A stretch of 64,000 nt of DNA from Chitinophaga terrae (ex Kim and Jung 2007). GTDB lineage: Bacteria > Bacteroidota > Bacteroidia > Chitinophagales > Chitinophagaceae. Position 1 is the stretch's first letter. The number at the start of each line of letters is the position of its first letter. Positions 33,441-42,632 of the stretch are shown in pieces. The notes beneath the pieces are model-generated. The model was given only the letters and a program-made list of their open reading frames with translations. It was not told where the DNA came from and searched no databases. Made by a program: the position numbers and the translations under genes. The stretch is taken from positions 186,001 through 250,000 of the forward strand of contig NZ_FNRL01000002.1 in NCBI RefSeq assembly GCF_900107795.1, written 5' to 3'.

Positions 33441-34802
33441 ATGAATTTATCAATCAAAAGGCTCACCAGTTCAACGTTGGTGGGAGCCCTGCTAATAGTG
33501 GCAGCTACCGCCAGCGCCCAACAGCAGCCAACTCCCGGGCCCATTAGCCTGAGCGCCCAGGAGGCGGTCGACTATGCCATCGCTAATCAAAGCGCTGTCA
33601 GAACCGCTAAACTGGATGAACTCATTCAACTTGCCAAAAACAAAGAAGTTGCCGGTTTAGCGCTGCCCTCAGTTGCTGGTGCAGGTTCCTATCAGTATAA
33701 TCCCATCACCCAGAAACAAATGTTCAACATGAGGAACTTTGGCCTGCCCAAAGATTCCTTTACTGTCGTTTCTTTCCAATTACCTCATAACCTGCTGGGA
33801 GAAGTAAAACTCACCCAAACCCTTTTCGATCCCAGCGTTTTGGTTGCCTTACAGGCCCGTAAAACACTGGAAGACCTGGTAGCGCAGAACGTTGCCAAAA
33901 CAGTGATCGATGTAAAAGAAAACGTTTACAAAGCATACTACAACGTGCTTTCTGCCAACAAAGCGCTCAACATCCTTTCAGAAAATATCAGCTCGCTCGA
34001 AAAGATACTGAAAGAAACCAGGGAGATCTATAATAACGGGTTGGCCGAAAAACTGGATGTAGACAGGCTGGTAGTGCAATACACCAACCTGCAGACAGAA
34101 CAGACCAAACTCCGCAACCTCGTTGAAGTTGGCACCGCCGCACTGAAATACCAGATGGGTATGCCGCTTAAACAGGAAATAACGTTAACGGATACACTTT
34201 CTACCTCGCGCATTGTAGCCGGCGTACTGGATATGGATAAATTCGATTACTCACAACGTATCGAATACCAGTTGCTGCAAACACAGAAGAAAGCAAATGA
34301 ATTCGATCTTAAAAGATATAAACTGAAAGGATTGCCATCCCTGCAACTGTTCGCATCCACAGGCGCGCTCAGGGGCAGCGATAAGTTCGATTACTTCCAG
34401 AACCAGATGTGGTATGGATATGTAAATACAGGGTTAAACCTCTCTGTTCCCATCTTTACAGGCTTCCAGCGGAAACGCCAGGTAGACCAGGCTTTCCTTG
34501 CCGTAAAGAAAAGTGAAGTGGCAATAGATAACCTGAAACAAGGTATCGACCTGGAAAGAGAACAGTCGGCATCCAATTTCCGCAACAACGTACTGACCCT
34601 GGAAGCCCAGGAAAAGAACATGCAACTGGCCCAGGAAGTCTACAACACCACCCAGATCAAATACAGGGAAGGCGTAGGCTCCAGCCTGGAAATGACACAG
34701 GCGGAAAATGATCTGCTGACTGCACAGAATAATTATTTCACAGCCTTGTTCAATGCAATCGTCGCCAAGATCGAATTGCTGAAAGCTTATGGCAAACTTT
34801 AA
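33441..34802 (+). CDS. TolC-family outer-membrane protein of the RND pump
   Basis: 453 residues. Signal peptide ending ATASAQ (about residue 26), then two OEP domains of coiled-coil helices (for example NKALNILSENISSLEKILKETREIYNNGLAEKLDVDRL and a second copy near 380-440). Barrel segments such as PSLQLFASTGALRGS lie between. It starts 5 nt after the TetR stop. It forms the exit duct for the adaptor and RND subunit encoded downstream. Confidence 0.93.
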   Translation: MNLSIKRLTSSTLVGALLIVAATASAQQQPTPGPISLSAQEAVDYAIANQSAVRTAKLDELIQLAKNKEVAGLALPSVAGAGSYQYNPITQKQMFNMRNFGLPKDSFTVVSFQLPHNLLGEVKLTQTLFDPSVLVALQARKTLEDLVAQNVAKTVIDVKENVYKAYYNVLSANKALNILSENISSLEKILKETREIYNNGLAEKLDVDRLVVQYTNLQTEQTKLRNLVEVGTAALKYQMGMPLKQEITLTDTLSTSRIVAGVLDMDKFDYSQRIEYQLLQTQKKANEFDLKRYKLKGLPSLQLFASTGALRGSDKFDYFQNQMWYGYVNTGLNLSVPIFTGFQRKRQVDQAFLAVKKSEVAIDNLKQGIDLEREQSASNFRNNVLTLEAQEKNMQLAQEVYNTTQIKYREGVGSSLEMTQAENDLLTAQNNYFTALFNAIVAKIELLKAYGKL

Positions 34803-34833
34803 TCCTTTTAAATCACCATTCACTATTCATCAT

Positions 34834-35958
34834 ATGATCAACAGATATGCTTTCCTGATTTTAGTATCTACCACTGTATTAGCAGCCTGCGGAGGAGATA
34901 GCAAGGAAAAAAAGATGGCTGAACTGAAAAAGCTGAAACAGGAAAAAATTGATTATAACTCCAAGACTGACAAAAGGATCGCAGAATTAGAGAAAGAATT
35001 AGGTGTAACGGAAGAAGTTAAACTGAAAGATGTTACTGTAGCTGCGGTGAAAGATACCATCTTCCAGCACTTCATCGATGTACAGGGAAGCGTGGACGCC
35101 CGCGAAAACGTGAATGTTTCTTCAAAAGTTCCGGGTGTTATTACAGCTATTCATGTAAGGGAAGGACAACAGGTGAGCAAGGGCCAGGCGCTGGCGCAGG
35201 TAGATGACCAGGTGCTTCGTTCAAATATCGCTGAATTACGCACCCAGCTGGATCTGGCTAATACTTTATATGAAAAGCAGAAGAATCTCTGGAATCAGAA
35301 GATCGGCTCAGAAATCCAGTACCTGAATGCAAAGAACCAGAAAGAAAGCCTGGAAAAGAAAATGGCTACGCTGCAGGATCAATTGGCCCAGTCACGTATC
35401 GTTTCACCTATCAGCGGTACAGTAGATGCGGTGATCGCGAAAGTTGGCGATATGGCTTCCCCGGGTAACCCAACATTCAGAGTAGTGAATGCAAACGATC
35501 TGAAAGTAACTGCCAATATAGCTGAAACGTATGCTGGCCTTATAAAAAGCGGGGACCAGGTAGTGATATCTTTCCCCGATATCAAACGCGAGATCCGCAG
35601 CACCATTGGTTTTGCATCCCGCACTATCGACCCCGTGAGCAGAACAATCAAAGTGGAAGTGCCTTTACGCCCGGACAATGCACTGCGCCCTAACATGATC
35701 GCGCAGATCCGCATCGTTGATTACACCGCGCCTAACGCTGTAGTGATCCCTGTGAACGTGATCCAGTATACTTCCGGAAAGCCTTATGTATTGGTGGCCC
35801 AGGACAACAAAGGCAAACTGGTAGCGCAACGTAAAACGATTGAAATGGGACGCACTTATAACGATCAGGCAGAGATCAAGAGTGGGTTAAAACCTGGAGA
35901 TCGTATCATCACCACTGGCTTCCAGGGGTTGAACGACAACGATCAGATTAAATTGTAA
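34834..35958 (+). CDS. RND efflux adaptor lipoprotein (MFP)
   Basis: 374 residues from the ATG at 34834. Lipobox VLAAC (Cys19), then an unusual charged coiled-coil segment (about residues 22-55, KKMAELKKLKQEKIDYNSK and RIAELEKELGV) before the usual lipoyl domain (VQGSVDARENVNVSSKVPGVITAIHVREGQQVSKGQAL), alpha-hairpin and beta-barrel. Anchored in the inner membrane by lipid. The extra N-terminal coil may reach the permease or the peptidoglycan; inference. Confidence 0.92.
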   Translation: MINRYAFLILVSTTVLAACGGDSKEKKMAELKKLKQEKIDYNSKTDKRIAELEKELGVTEEVKLKDVTVAAVKDTIFQHFIDVQGSVDARENVNVSSKVPGVITAIHVREGQQVSKGQALAQVDDQVLRSNIAELRTQLDLANTLYEKQKNLWNQKIGSEIQYLNAKNQKESLEKKMATLQDQLAQSRIVSPISGTVDAVIAKVGDMASPGNPTFRVVNANDLKVTANIAETYAGLIKSGDQVVISFPDIKREIRSTIGFASRTIDPVSRTIKVEVPLRPDNALRPNMIAQIRIVDYTAPNAVVIPVNVIQYTSGKPYVLVAQDNKGKLVAQRKTIEMGRTYNDQAEIKSGLKPGDRIITTGFQGLNDNDQIKL

Positions 35959-35990
35959 AAGCAGCTGTTTGCACAGCAAAATTCCAGTGT

Positions 35991-38900
35991 ATGCAAGACA
36001 ATCTAAAAAAAGAATTTAAACCCACGAGTTGGGCCATAGATAATAAGATCAGTATCTACGTTGCTACGATCATCGTAGCGCTGGCAGGTATCATGTCTTA
36101 TATCTCACTGCCGAAAGAACAGTTCCCGGAAGTAGTATTCCCTCAGTTCTATATTTCCACCATCAATGCCGGTACTTCACCGGAAGATATGGAAACGACC
36201 GTTACCAAGCCGATCGAAAAACAATTGAACGGCATCTCCGGCGTGAAGAAGATCAAGAGTACTTCCATGCAGGATTTCTCTTCCATCATTATCGAGTTTA
36301 ACGCAAACGAAGATATTGAAGCAGCCAGGCAACAGGTGCGTGAAAAAGTGGACGACGCAAAGAAAGACCTGCCCAACGACCTGACCCAGGAGCCGCAGAT
36401 CGTGAAGGTAGACGTATCCCAGATCCCTATCATGAACGTAAACCTCTCCGGCGACTTCGATCTGCAAACCCTTAAAAAGTATGCAGATGACATGAAAGAC
36501 AGGATCGAAGCGCTTAATGAGATTACCAGGGTTGACCTGGTAGGAGAATTGGAAAGGGAGATCCAGATCAATGTCGATAAATACAAGATGGATGCGGCAA
36601 AGATCAGTTTCGAGGATATCCTCATGGCTATACAGAACGAGAATATAACTATCTCCGGAGGCCAGGTATCGATGGACGGACAGAAGAGAACACTCTCTGT
36701 TAAAGGTGAGTATAAAGATCCTTCGAGGATAGGTAATATCATTGTACGCGGACAATCAGGAGCTACCGTGTACCTGAGAGATGTTGCCAATGTGGTGGAT
36801 GGTTTCCTGGAACAGGAAAGCTATGCGCGTTTAGGCGGTAAAAATGTGATCACGCTGAACGTGATCAAACAGAGCGGTAAAAACCTGATAGATGCATCTG
36901 ACAAGATCCAGGAGATCAAGAAAGATATGCAGGAGAACTACTTCCCTAAAGACCTGAATGTAACCATTACCGCAGATCAGTCTAAATCTACCCGCGTAAC
37001 CCTGCACGACCTGATCAACACTATCATCATCGGGTTTATATTGGTAACGGTGATCCTCATGTTCTTCATGGGGGCGGTGAACGCGATATTCGTTGCATTA
37101 TCGGTTCCTATTTCCATGTTCATCGCTTTCCTGCTGATGCCGATGTATGGATTTACACTGAACATGATGGTGCTGTTCTCCTTCCTGCTGGCATTGGGTA
37201 TCGTGGTAGACGATGCTATCGTGGTAATTGAAAACGTGCACAGGATATTTAATGAACGAAAAGAGCTGGGTATTGTGAAAGCAGCCAAGGTGGCGGCCGG
37301 AGAGGTATTCCTGCCGGTATTCTCAGGCACCCTGACGGTATTGGCCCCATTCTTCCCGCTGCTGTTCTGGCCTGGCGTAATCGGTAAATTCATGTTCTAC
37401 CTGCCGGTTACCCTGATCACAACGCTGGGAGCCTCTCTGGTAGTGGCTTATATCATTAACCCGGTATTTGCTGTCGACTTCATGGATCAACATGAAGGAG
37501 AAGAACATGCCAAGCCGAAGTTTGACAAGAAATTTAAAATACTTACCGCAGTTTTTGCTTTGATTGCCCTGATCGGTTATGCCAATGGGAGCATGGGTGT
37601 CGGCAACTTCGTGGTGTTCGTTTACCTCATGATCCTGCTGGAACGTTTCTGGTTGGGCGGTGTGGCCCGTCGTTTCCAGACGAAGTTCTGGCCGAAAGTG
37701 CAGGAGCGTTACAAACAAATACTGAAATGGTGCCTGATAGGATGGAGGCCGGTGTGGATCGTGATAGCAACATTCGGTTTGTTGGTGTTCAGCATTATGC
37801 TGACGGTTATCCGTAGCCCGAAAGTGGTGTTCTTCCCGCAGGCAGATCCAAACTTTATCTACACTTATATCGAGCTGCCAAATGGTACAGACCAGAAATA
37901 TACCGACTCTATCACTGCAATAGTAGAGAAGAGGATTACCAACGTGGTAGGAGCCAACAACCCGATAGTTGAGTCCATTATCTCCAACGTGGCCAAAAAC
38001 GCCGGAGATCCGTCACAGATGGATATGAGTACGCAGCCTCAGAAAGGTAAAGTGACAGTAGCGTTTGTAGAGTTTGGAGCGAGAAATGGTCAGTCAACCG
38101 TTCAGTACCTTGACAAGATCAGGCAGGCTGTGAAAGGTATTCCAGGCACCAATATCACTGTAGAGCAGGAGCAGGGAGGTCCTCCAACCGGTAAGCCGAT
38201 CAATATCGAGATCAGCGGCGACAATTTCGATGAGCTGACCAGTACTTCGTTTAACCTGAAACGTTACCTGGACTCTCTGCATATTGGTGGAGTGGAGGAG
38301 CTGAAGAGCGACTTTGAGGCTAATAAGCCTGAAATAGTGGTAAATATTGATAGAGAGAGGGCGAATGCGCAAGGCATTTCTACCAAGCAGATAGGTCAAA
38401 CCCTGCGTGCAGCCTTGTTCGGTATTGAGGCGTCCAAGATCCGCGATGCGAAAGACGAGTACAAGATCATGGTGCGTTTGAGGGAAGATCAGCGTAATAA
38501 TATTGAGAACCTGATGAACCTGAACCTGGTATACCGTGATATGAATATGGGAGGAATTATCAGGCAGGTGCCGCTTTCTTCCGTGGCAGATATCAGTTAT
38601 TCCAATACCTATGCAGGTATTAAAAGGATAGACCAGAAGCGTGTGATTACCCTGTATTCCAACGTGTTGACAGGTTTTAACGCGAACGAGGTAGTGCAGC
38701 ATATCCAGGATGCGGTTAATAATTTCTCTCATCCATCTTCTGTAACAATTAAAATGACGGGAGAACAGGAAGATCAGCAGGAAACTGCCAACTTCCTGGT
38801 GATGGCGATGTTGGGAGCATTCGGGCTTATCCTGATGATCATGGTAACCCAATTCAACTCTATTGGCCGTCCGCTGGTGATCTTCATGGAGATCATATTC

Positions 38901-39545
38901 AGTATCATCGGCGTGTTCCTGGGCTTTGCGATCTTCAAGATGGATATTTCAATTGTAATGACAGGCGTAGGTATTATGGCTTTGGCGGGTATAGTGGTAA
39001 GAAATGGGATCGTGTTGGTAGAATTCACTGACTTGTTGATACAGCAGAAGATGCCGGTATATGATGCGGTAGTGGAAGCGGGTAAAACCCGTATGACGCC
39101 GGTGTTGCTGACAGCTATCGCGGCCATCCTGGGATTGATCCCGCTGGCAGTGGGCTTTAACATCGACTTTGCATCATTGTTCAGTCATTTTAATCCCCAT
39201 ATCTTCTTCGGGGGCGACAACGTAGCTTTCTGGGGTCCGTTGGCGTGGACAATGGTGTTCGGGCTGGTGTTTGCTACCTTCCTGACGCTGATCCTGGTAC
39301 CGGTGATGTATGCAATGAATAAACGCTCTATCGACGTACTGGATAGGTACAAAGCGCCAAGATGGTTGAAATATGTACCATTTGCTGCGTTGATAATGAA
39401 GTTGTTATTAAGTAAAGAAGAGGTGAGGAAGCTGCATGATCCGAAGTATGTGTCGCCTCGTCCTTACAATTTCTTCCCGGAGCCGGAAAAGGATGACGAA
39501 ACAGAGGTGATCCATAAATCGGTAAAGGGTATCTCGGTTAACTAA
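35991..39545 (+). CDS. RND-superfamily efflux permease with inserted extra transmembrane pair
   Basis: 1184 residues, longer than the usual 1020-1050. Both halves have the AcrB plan: TM1 (SIYVATIIVALAGIMSYISL), porter domains, and TM4 GIVVDDAIVVIENVHR with the paired Asp of the proton relay. The second half reads GIVVRNGIVLVEFTD. Between TM6 and TM7 (about residues 500-575) lies an added segment with two hydrophobic stretches, ILTAVFALIALIGYANGS and GVGNFVVFVYLMILLERFWL, plus a basic amphipathic link. A late segment HIFFGGDNVAFWGPLAWTM is Bacteroidota-typical. Last gene of the operon; a strong terminator follows. Substrates unknown. Confidence 0.95.
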   Translation: MQDNLKKEFKPTSWAIDNKISIYVATIIVALAGIMSYISLPKEQFPEVVFPQFYISTINAGTSPEDMETTVTKPIEKQLNGISGVKKIKSTSMQDFSSIIIEFNANEDIEAARQQVREKVDDAKKDLPNDLTQEPQIVKVDVSQIPIMNVNLSGDFDLQTLKKYADDMKDRIEALNEITRVDLVGELEREIQINVDKYKMDAAKISFEDILMAIQNENITISGGQVSMDGQKRTLSVKGEYKDPSRIGNIIVRGQSGATVYLRDVANVVDGFLEQESYARLGGKNVITLNVIKQSGKNLIDASDKIQEIKKDMQENYFPKDLNVTITADQSKSTRVTLHDLINTIIIGFILVTVILMFFMGAVNAIFVALSVPISMFIAFLLMPMYGFTLNMMVLFSFLLALGIVVDDAIVVIENVHRIFNERKELGIVKAAKVAAGEVFLPVFSGTLTVLAPFFPLLFWPGVIGKFMFYLPVTLITTLGASLVVAYIINPVFAVDFMDQHEGEEHAKPKFDKKFKILTAVFALIALIGYANGSMGVGNFVVFVYLMILLERFWLGGVARRFQTKFWPKVQERYKQILKWCLIGWRPVWIVIATFGLLVFSIMLTVIRSPKVVFFPQADPNFIYTYIELPNGTDQKYTDSITAIVEKRITNVVGANNPIVESIISNVAKNAGDPSQMDMSTQPQKGKVTVAFVEFGARNGQSTVQYLDKIRQAVKGIPGTNITVEQEQGGPPTGKPINIEISGDNFDELTSTSFNLKRYLDSLHIGGVEELKSDFEANKPEIVVNIDRERANAQGISTKQIGQTLRAALFGIEASKIRDAKDEYKIMVRLREDQRNNIENLMNLNLVYRDMNMGGIIRQVPLSSVADISYSNTYAGIKRIDQKRVITLYSNVLTGFNANEVVQHIQDAVNNFSHPSSVTIKMTGEQEDQQETANFLVMAMLGAFGLILMIMVTQFNSIGRPLVIFMEIIFSIIGVFLGFAIFKMDISIVMTGVGIMALAGIVVRNGIVLVEFTDLLIQQKMPVYDAVVEAGKTRMTPVLLTAIAAILGLIPLAVGFNIDFASLFSHFNPHIFFGGDNVAFWGPLAWTMVFGLVFATFLTLILVPVMYAMNKRSIDVLDRYKAPRWLKYVPFAALIMKLLLSKEEVRKLHDPKYVSPRPYNFFPEPEKDDETEVIHKSVKGISVN

Positions 39546-39586
39546 ATTTTTTTTCAATACAGTGTAACAGTTGTAGGTTAACAGTC

Positions 39587-39618
39587 TCCGTCCTGAATCT
39601 TCAGGACGGATTTTTTTT
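39587..39618 (+). terminator. Intrinsic terminator of the RND operon
   Basis: Stem TCCGTCCTGAA (39587-39597) / TTCAGGACGGA (39600-39610) with a very short loop, followed by eight T residues. Confidence 0.92.
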
Positions 39619-39928
39619 GTATCTTGCTTTCAAAATCATTTTTTATCTTTATTAACAAATTTTAACATTTGGAATTGAGGCGAATTGGATACCCTTTATT
39701 ACTTTTGACCCTTCAGACAATTGACTTGACACGTTACTAGCCATATAAAGCCATAGTCTTATATGCCATATGATAAATAAGAGGTGAAATTTTCCGAAGA
39801 AAAGTCTGGTAAAATTTAGGCCATTTTGCCTGTAGTTATTATAGCAACTAAGAGAAGAAATAGATAATACAGAACTGATATAGCAGGATAACCGCCATTA
39901 ATCGAGGCAGGCGCAAGATTGGAAGACC
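39619..39928 (+). other. 310-nt intergenic region before kynU
   Basis: AT-rich and without coding potential. One -7-like element (39700-39707) is recognisable. Between it and the ATG at 39929 lies about 220 nt of leader with short palindromes (for example CATATAAAG and TATATGCCATATG near 39741-39772). I see no known riboswitch or RNA family. Confidence 0.4.
39700..39707 (+). promoter_or_regulatory. -7 element TACTTTTG upstream of kynU
   Basis: Exact TAnnTTTG in the intergenic stretch between the RND terminator and kynU, implying a leader of about 215 nt. Confidence 0.45.
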
Positions 39929-41158
39929 ATGGAGTACGTAGCATCAATAGCTTATGCTAAAGGAAAGGACCAGGAGGAACAGTTTTATTTTCCACAGCGT
40001 AACGGAAAGGATGCTAATTATTTATGCGGCAACTCTCTCGGATTACAGCCCAAGAATGTAAAATCAGCTATAGAACAGGAATTATCTGACTGGCAGCAAT
40101 ATGCCGTAGCAGGTTATTGGGAGGCGAAAGACCCCTGGTTGTATTATCAGCAATATTGTAATAAACCATTAACAGGTATAATAGGTGCTCATCAGCATGA
40201 GTTAACGGTGAATTTGCATCAGATGATGTTTAGTTTTTACCGTCCAAACAAACAGCGGTTTAAAGTGTTAATGGAGGCAGGAGCATTTCCGGGTGATCCA
40301 TATGCGGTTGAGACGCAGGTTCAGTACCATGGTTTTGATCCGGCAAATGCGATCATCGAAGTTTCTCCCCGGCCTGGAGAGTATTTGATAAGATTAGAAG
40401 ATATTTTGGCAATTATTAGCCAAGAAAGTGATAGTTTAGCGCTGGTTTTACTTGGAGGTATAAACTACTATACCAGACAGTTATTTGATATAGCCGCTAT
40501 AACCGATGCGGCACATCGAGCAGGCGCATATGCAGGTTTTGACCTTGCACATGTCGTAGGAAATATTCCAACATCATTGCATGACTGGGGCGTAGATTTT
40601 GCAGTTTGGTGCTCTTATAAGTATCTGAACGGTGGCCCTGGCGCAGTTGGAGGAGCCTTTGTACATGAAAAACATGCCAGCAACCGTGATTTTATCCGTT
40701 TAGGTGGCTGGTGGGGTAATGAAGAGAGTGCACGATTTAAAATGGAAAAGGGGTTTGTGCCTGAAAAAGAAGCTGAAGGATGGCAACAAAGCACCGCTCA
40801 GGTGCTTAATATGGTAAATCTGAAAGCATCCCTGGAATTATTTGAAGCTGCCGGTATCGGCGCTTTACGTAGCAAAAGCAGTGGAATGACAAATTATCTG
40901 GCGTTCCTGTTGCAACAGTTAAAAGGCATAAATTTCCAGATTATTACACCAGAAAATTGTAATGAAAGAGGCGCTCAGTTATCTTTGTTCTTTCCGGACG
41001 GAGGTAAAGAAATACATCAACGAATGACCGATGCCGGTATAATCGTTGACTGGCGAGAGCCCGGGGTTATTAGGGTTTCACCGGTACCCATATGTAACTC
41101 CTATCAGGACGTATTTCATTTTTATGAAATCATAGCAAATATTGCTTCAAACGCTTAA
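39929..41158 (+). CDS. kynU: Kynureninase
   Basis: 409 residues. PLP enzyme that splits kynurenine or 3-hydroxykynurenine to anthranilate or 3-hydroxyanthranilate plus alanine. YLCGNSLGLQPK near residue 32, GAFPGDPYA, GAYAGFDLAHVVGNI and VWCSYKYLNGGPGAVGGAFVH with the PLP Lys231 are all typical. Codons are visibly more AT-rich than in the flanking RND and 2H genes (many TTA, AAT, TAT, ATA). No kynA, kynB or nadBA-type genes are adjacent. A 9-nt gap links it to the RGG-2H gene, so the two may be co-transcribed. Confidence 0.95.
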   Translation: MEYVASIAYAKGKDQEEQFYFPQRNGKDANYLCGNSLGLQPKNVKSAIEQELSDWQQYAVAGYWEAKDPWLYYQQYCNKPLTGIIGAHQHELTVNLHQMMFSFYRPNKQRFKVLMEAGAFPGDPYAVETQVQYHGFDPANAIIEVSPRPGEYLIRLEDILAIISQESDSLALVLLGGINYYTRQLFDIAAITDAAHRAGAYAGFDLAHVVGNIPTSLHDWGVDFAVWCSYKYLNGGPGAVGGAFVHEKHASNRDFIRLGGWWGNEESARFKMEKGFVPEKEAEGWQQSTAQVLNMVNLKASLELFEAAGIGALRSKSSGMTNYLAFLLQQLKGINFQIITPENCNERGAQLSLFFPDGGKEIHQRMTDAGIIVDWREPGVIRVSPVPICNSYQDVFHFYEIIANIASNA

Positions 41159-41167
41159 TTAAGTAAG

Positions 41168-42556
41168 ATGAATTTTGAGAGAAACGAACGCCCCCGCAGG
41201 CCTTACTCTTCTGATACCAACAAAGAGAATGATCCCAATAAGGAGAGAGGCGATGACAAACCCAACTTAAATAACGAGCGGGAAGGCGGCAAACCCGACT
41301 ACAACAGTGAAGGCCAGGAAGGTCGCACTGGTTACAATCGTGAAGGCGGATATCGTCCACGTGACTACAATCGTGATAGCGGTGGTGGCTATCGCGATGG
41401 CGGCTACAACCGCGAAGGTGGTAGCAATTACAATCGAGACAGCTACAACAGCGGCGGCGGTTATGAGCGCGGCGGTGGTGGTTACGGCCGTGGTGGCGGT
41501 GGCTATGACCGTGGTGGCGGTTATGACCGTAGCGGCGGCGGAGGCTATGATCGCGGAGATCGTGGCGGTTACGATCGCAGCGGCGGTGGAGGCTATGACC
41601 GTGGAGAACGCGGTGGTGGCGGATACGATCGCAGTGGTGGCGGCTACGACCGTGGAGACCGTGGTGGTTACGATCGCGGCGGTGGCGGTTATGATCGTGG
41701 CGGTGGCGGCGGATATGACCGCGGCGACCGTGGCGGATATGATCGCGGCGGCGGTGGTGGTTACGACCGTGGCGGTGGCGGCGGTGGTTATGACCGTGGC
41801 GGCGGAGGAGGATACGATCGCGGCGGCGGTGGAGGCTATAACCGCGGTGGCGGTGGTGGTTACAATCGCGGCGGTGGCGGCGGTGGTTTCAACCGTGGCG
41901 GCGGTGGCGGAGGCTACAACCGCGGCGGTGGCGGCGGACGACCAGGCGGCAGACCCGGTGGAAGACCAGGCGGCAGACCTCAACGCTTCGAACCTAAACC
42001 AGATAACAAAATTTACTTTATCGCCTTGCTGCCAACTGCAGAAGTAGGTAAAGAAATCATAAAGATCAAGCAGGAATTTGCTGAACAATACGGTCCAATG
42101 TACGCATTGAAAGTATTACCGCATATTACACTGCAAGTACCTTTCACTGCTGATCCGGCCCTGGAAAAAGCATTCTGCGACGAGCTTACAGAATTTGCTA
42201 AAACACAGGCTCCGTTTGAAGTATCGCTGAAAGGATTCGGCACCTTCCCGAACAAACAGAACAGAGTGCTCTTCATCAACGTTGAAAAGAGCGAAACTAT
42301 GGCTGCTATGCACCGTCAACTGATCAACTTCCTCCGTAAAGAGTTTGGTTTCAGTACCATGCTGGCACGCACAGGCTTCACTCCACACGTTACAGTGGCT
42401 TTTAAAGACCTCACAGACGAGCAATTCAACAAGGCTTGGCCTGAATATGAAAACAAGGAATACGAGGCTACCTTCAAGGTAAATAACCTCTACTTCCTCC
42501 GTCATAACGGCAAGTCATGGGAAGTATTGCAAAAATGCAAACTGGGAGGCGCCTGA
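41168..42556 (+). CDS. [10 protein letters not shown] low-complexity protein fused to a 2H phosphoesterase (LigT/2'-5' RNA ligase-like) domain
   Basis: 462 residues in three parts. Residues 1-59 are polar and charged. Residues 60-270 are almost only Gly, Tyr, Arg, Asp and Asn in GGGGYDRGG or [10 protein letters not shown] units, later GGYNRGG, ending in three GGRP units. Residues 278-462 form a 2H phosphoesterase with the two catalytic motifs HIT (His319) and HVT (His407), 88 residues apart, as in LigT-type enzymes that act on 2',3'-cyclic or 2'-5' phosphodiester bonds in RNA. No signal peptide. The N-terminal part resembles RNA-binding RGG and prion-like domains of eukaryotic FUS or hnRNP proteins and bacterial cold-shock-like RNPs. 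I infer an RNA end-processing or repair enzyme with an RNA-binding, possibly condensate-forming, arm. Confidence 0.88.
   Translation: MNFERNERPRRPYSSDTNKENDPNKERGDDKPNLNNEREGGKPDYNSEGQEGRTGYNREGGYRPRDYNRDSGGGYRDGGYNREGGSNYNRDSYNSGGGYERGGGGYGRGGGGYDRGGGYDRSGGGGYDRGDRGGYDRSGGGGYDRGERGGGGYDRSGGGYDRGDRGGYDRGGGGYDRGGGGGYDRGDRGGYDRGGGGGYDRGGGGGGYDRGGGGGYDRGGGGGYNRGGGGGYNRGGGGGGFNRGGGGGGYNRGGGGGRPGGRPGGRPGGRPQRFEPKPDNKIYFIALLPTAEVGKEIIKIKQEFAEQYGPMYALKVLPHITLQVPFTADPALEKAFCDELTEFAKTQAPFEVSLKGFGTFPNKQNRVLFINVEKSETMAAMHRQLINFLRKEFGFSTMLARTGFTPHVTVAFKDLTDEQFNKAWPEYENKEYEATFKVNNLYFLRHNGKSWEVLQKCKLGGA
41345..41977. repeat. Tandem GGY-TAY-GAY-CGY-GGY minisatellite coding the RGG region
   Basis: About 630 bp of imperfect tandem repeats of 15-24 nt, all in frame with the 2H gene (codons GGT/GGC/GGA, TAT/TAC, GAC/GAT, CGT/CGC). 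The shared codon triplets leave the opposite strand and another plus frame open too. Such DNA is prone to length change by slippage or recombination without loss of frame. Confidence 0.9.
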
Positions 42557-42580
42557 TAAAAGCGATCCCTGATAATACTA

Positions 42581-42615
42581 AAAGAGGCTGGTCATCTGTG
42601 ACCAGCCTCTTTCTA
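42581..42615 (+). terminator. Intrinsic terminator of the kynU-2H unit
   Basis: Perfect 14-bp stem AAAGAGGCTGGTCA / TGACCAGCCTCTTT (42581-42594 and 42599-42612) with a 4-nt loop and a short U-rich tail. The A-run on the other side lets it also act for the convergent head GIN gene. Confidence 0.9.
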
Positions 42616-42632
42616 TTGGTGCAGTTATTATG

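Noticed and set aside
36149..36790. Antisense open frames within the RND permease gene (also 38094-38852)
   Set aside because: The opposite strand codes a full RND protein with conserved motifs; the antisense products show no recognisable features.
41307..42047. Second plus-strand open frame (246 codons) in the same repeat
   Set aside because: Same cause; composition is monotonous Ala/Val/Thr and it lies out of frame inside the confirmed gene.
41267..42088. Long open frame on the minus strand (273 codons) across the RGG repeat
   Set aside because: It is an artefact of the three-base periodic repeat; it reads as Ala/Thr/Val runs with no domain, and the plus-frame 2H gene explains the DNA.
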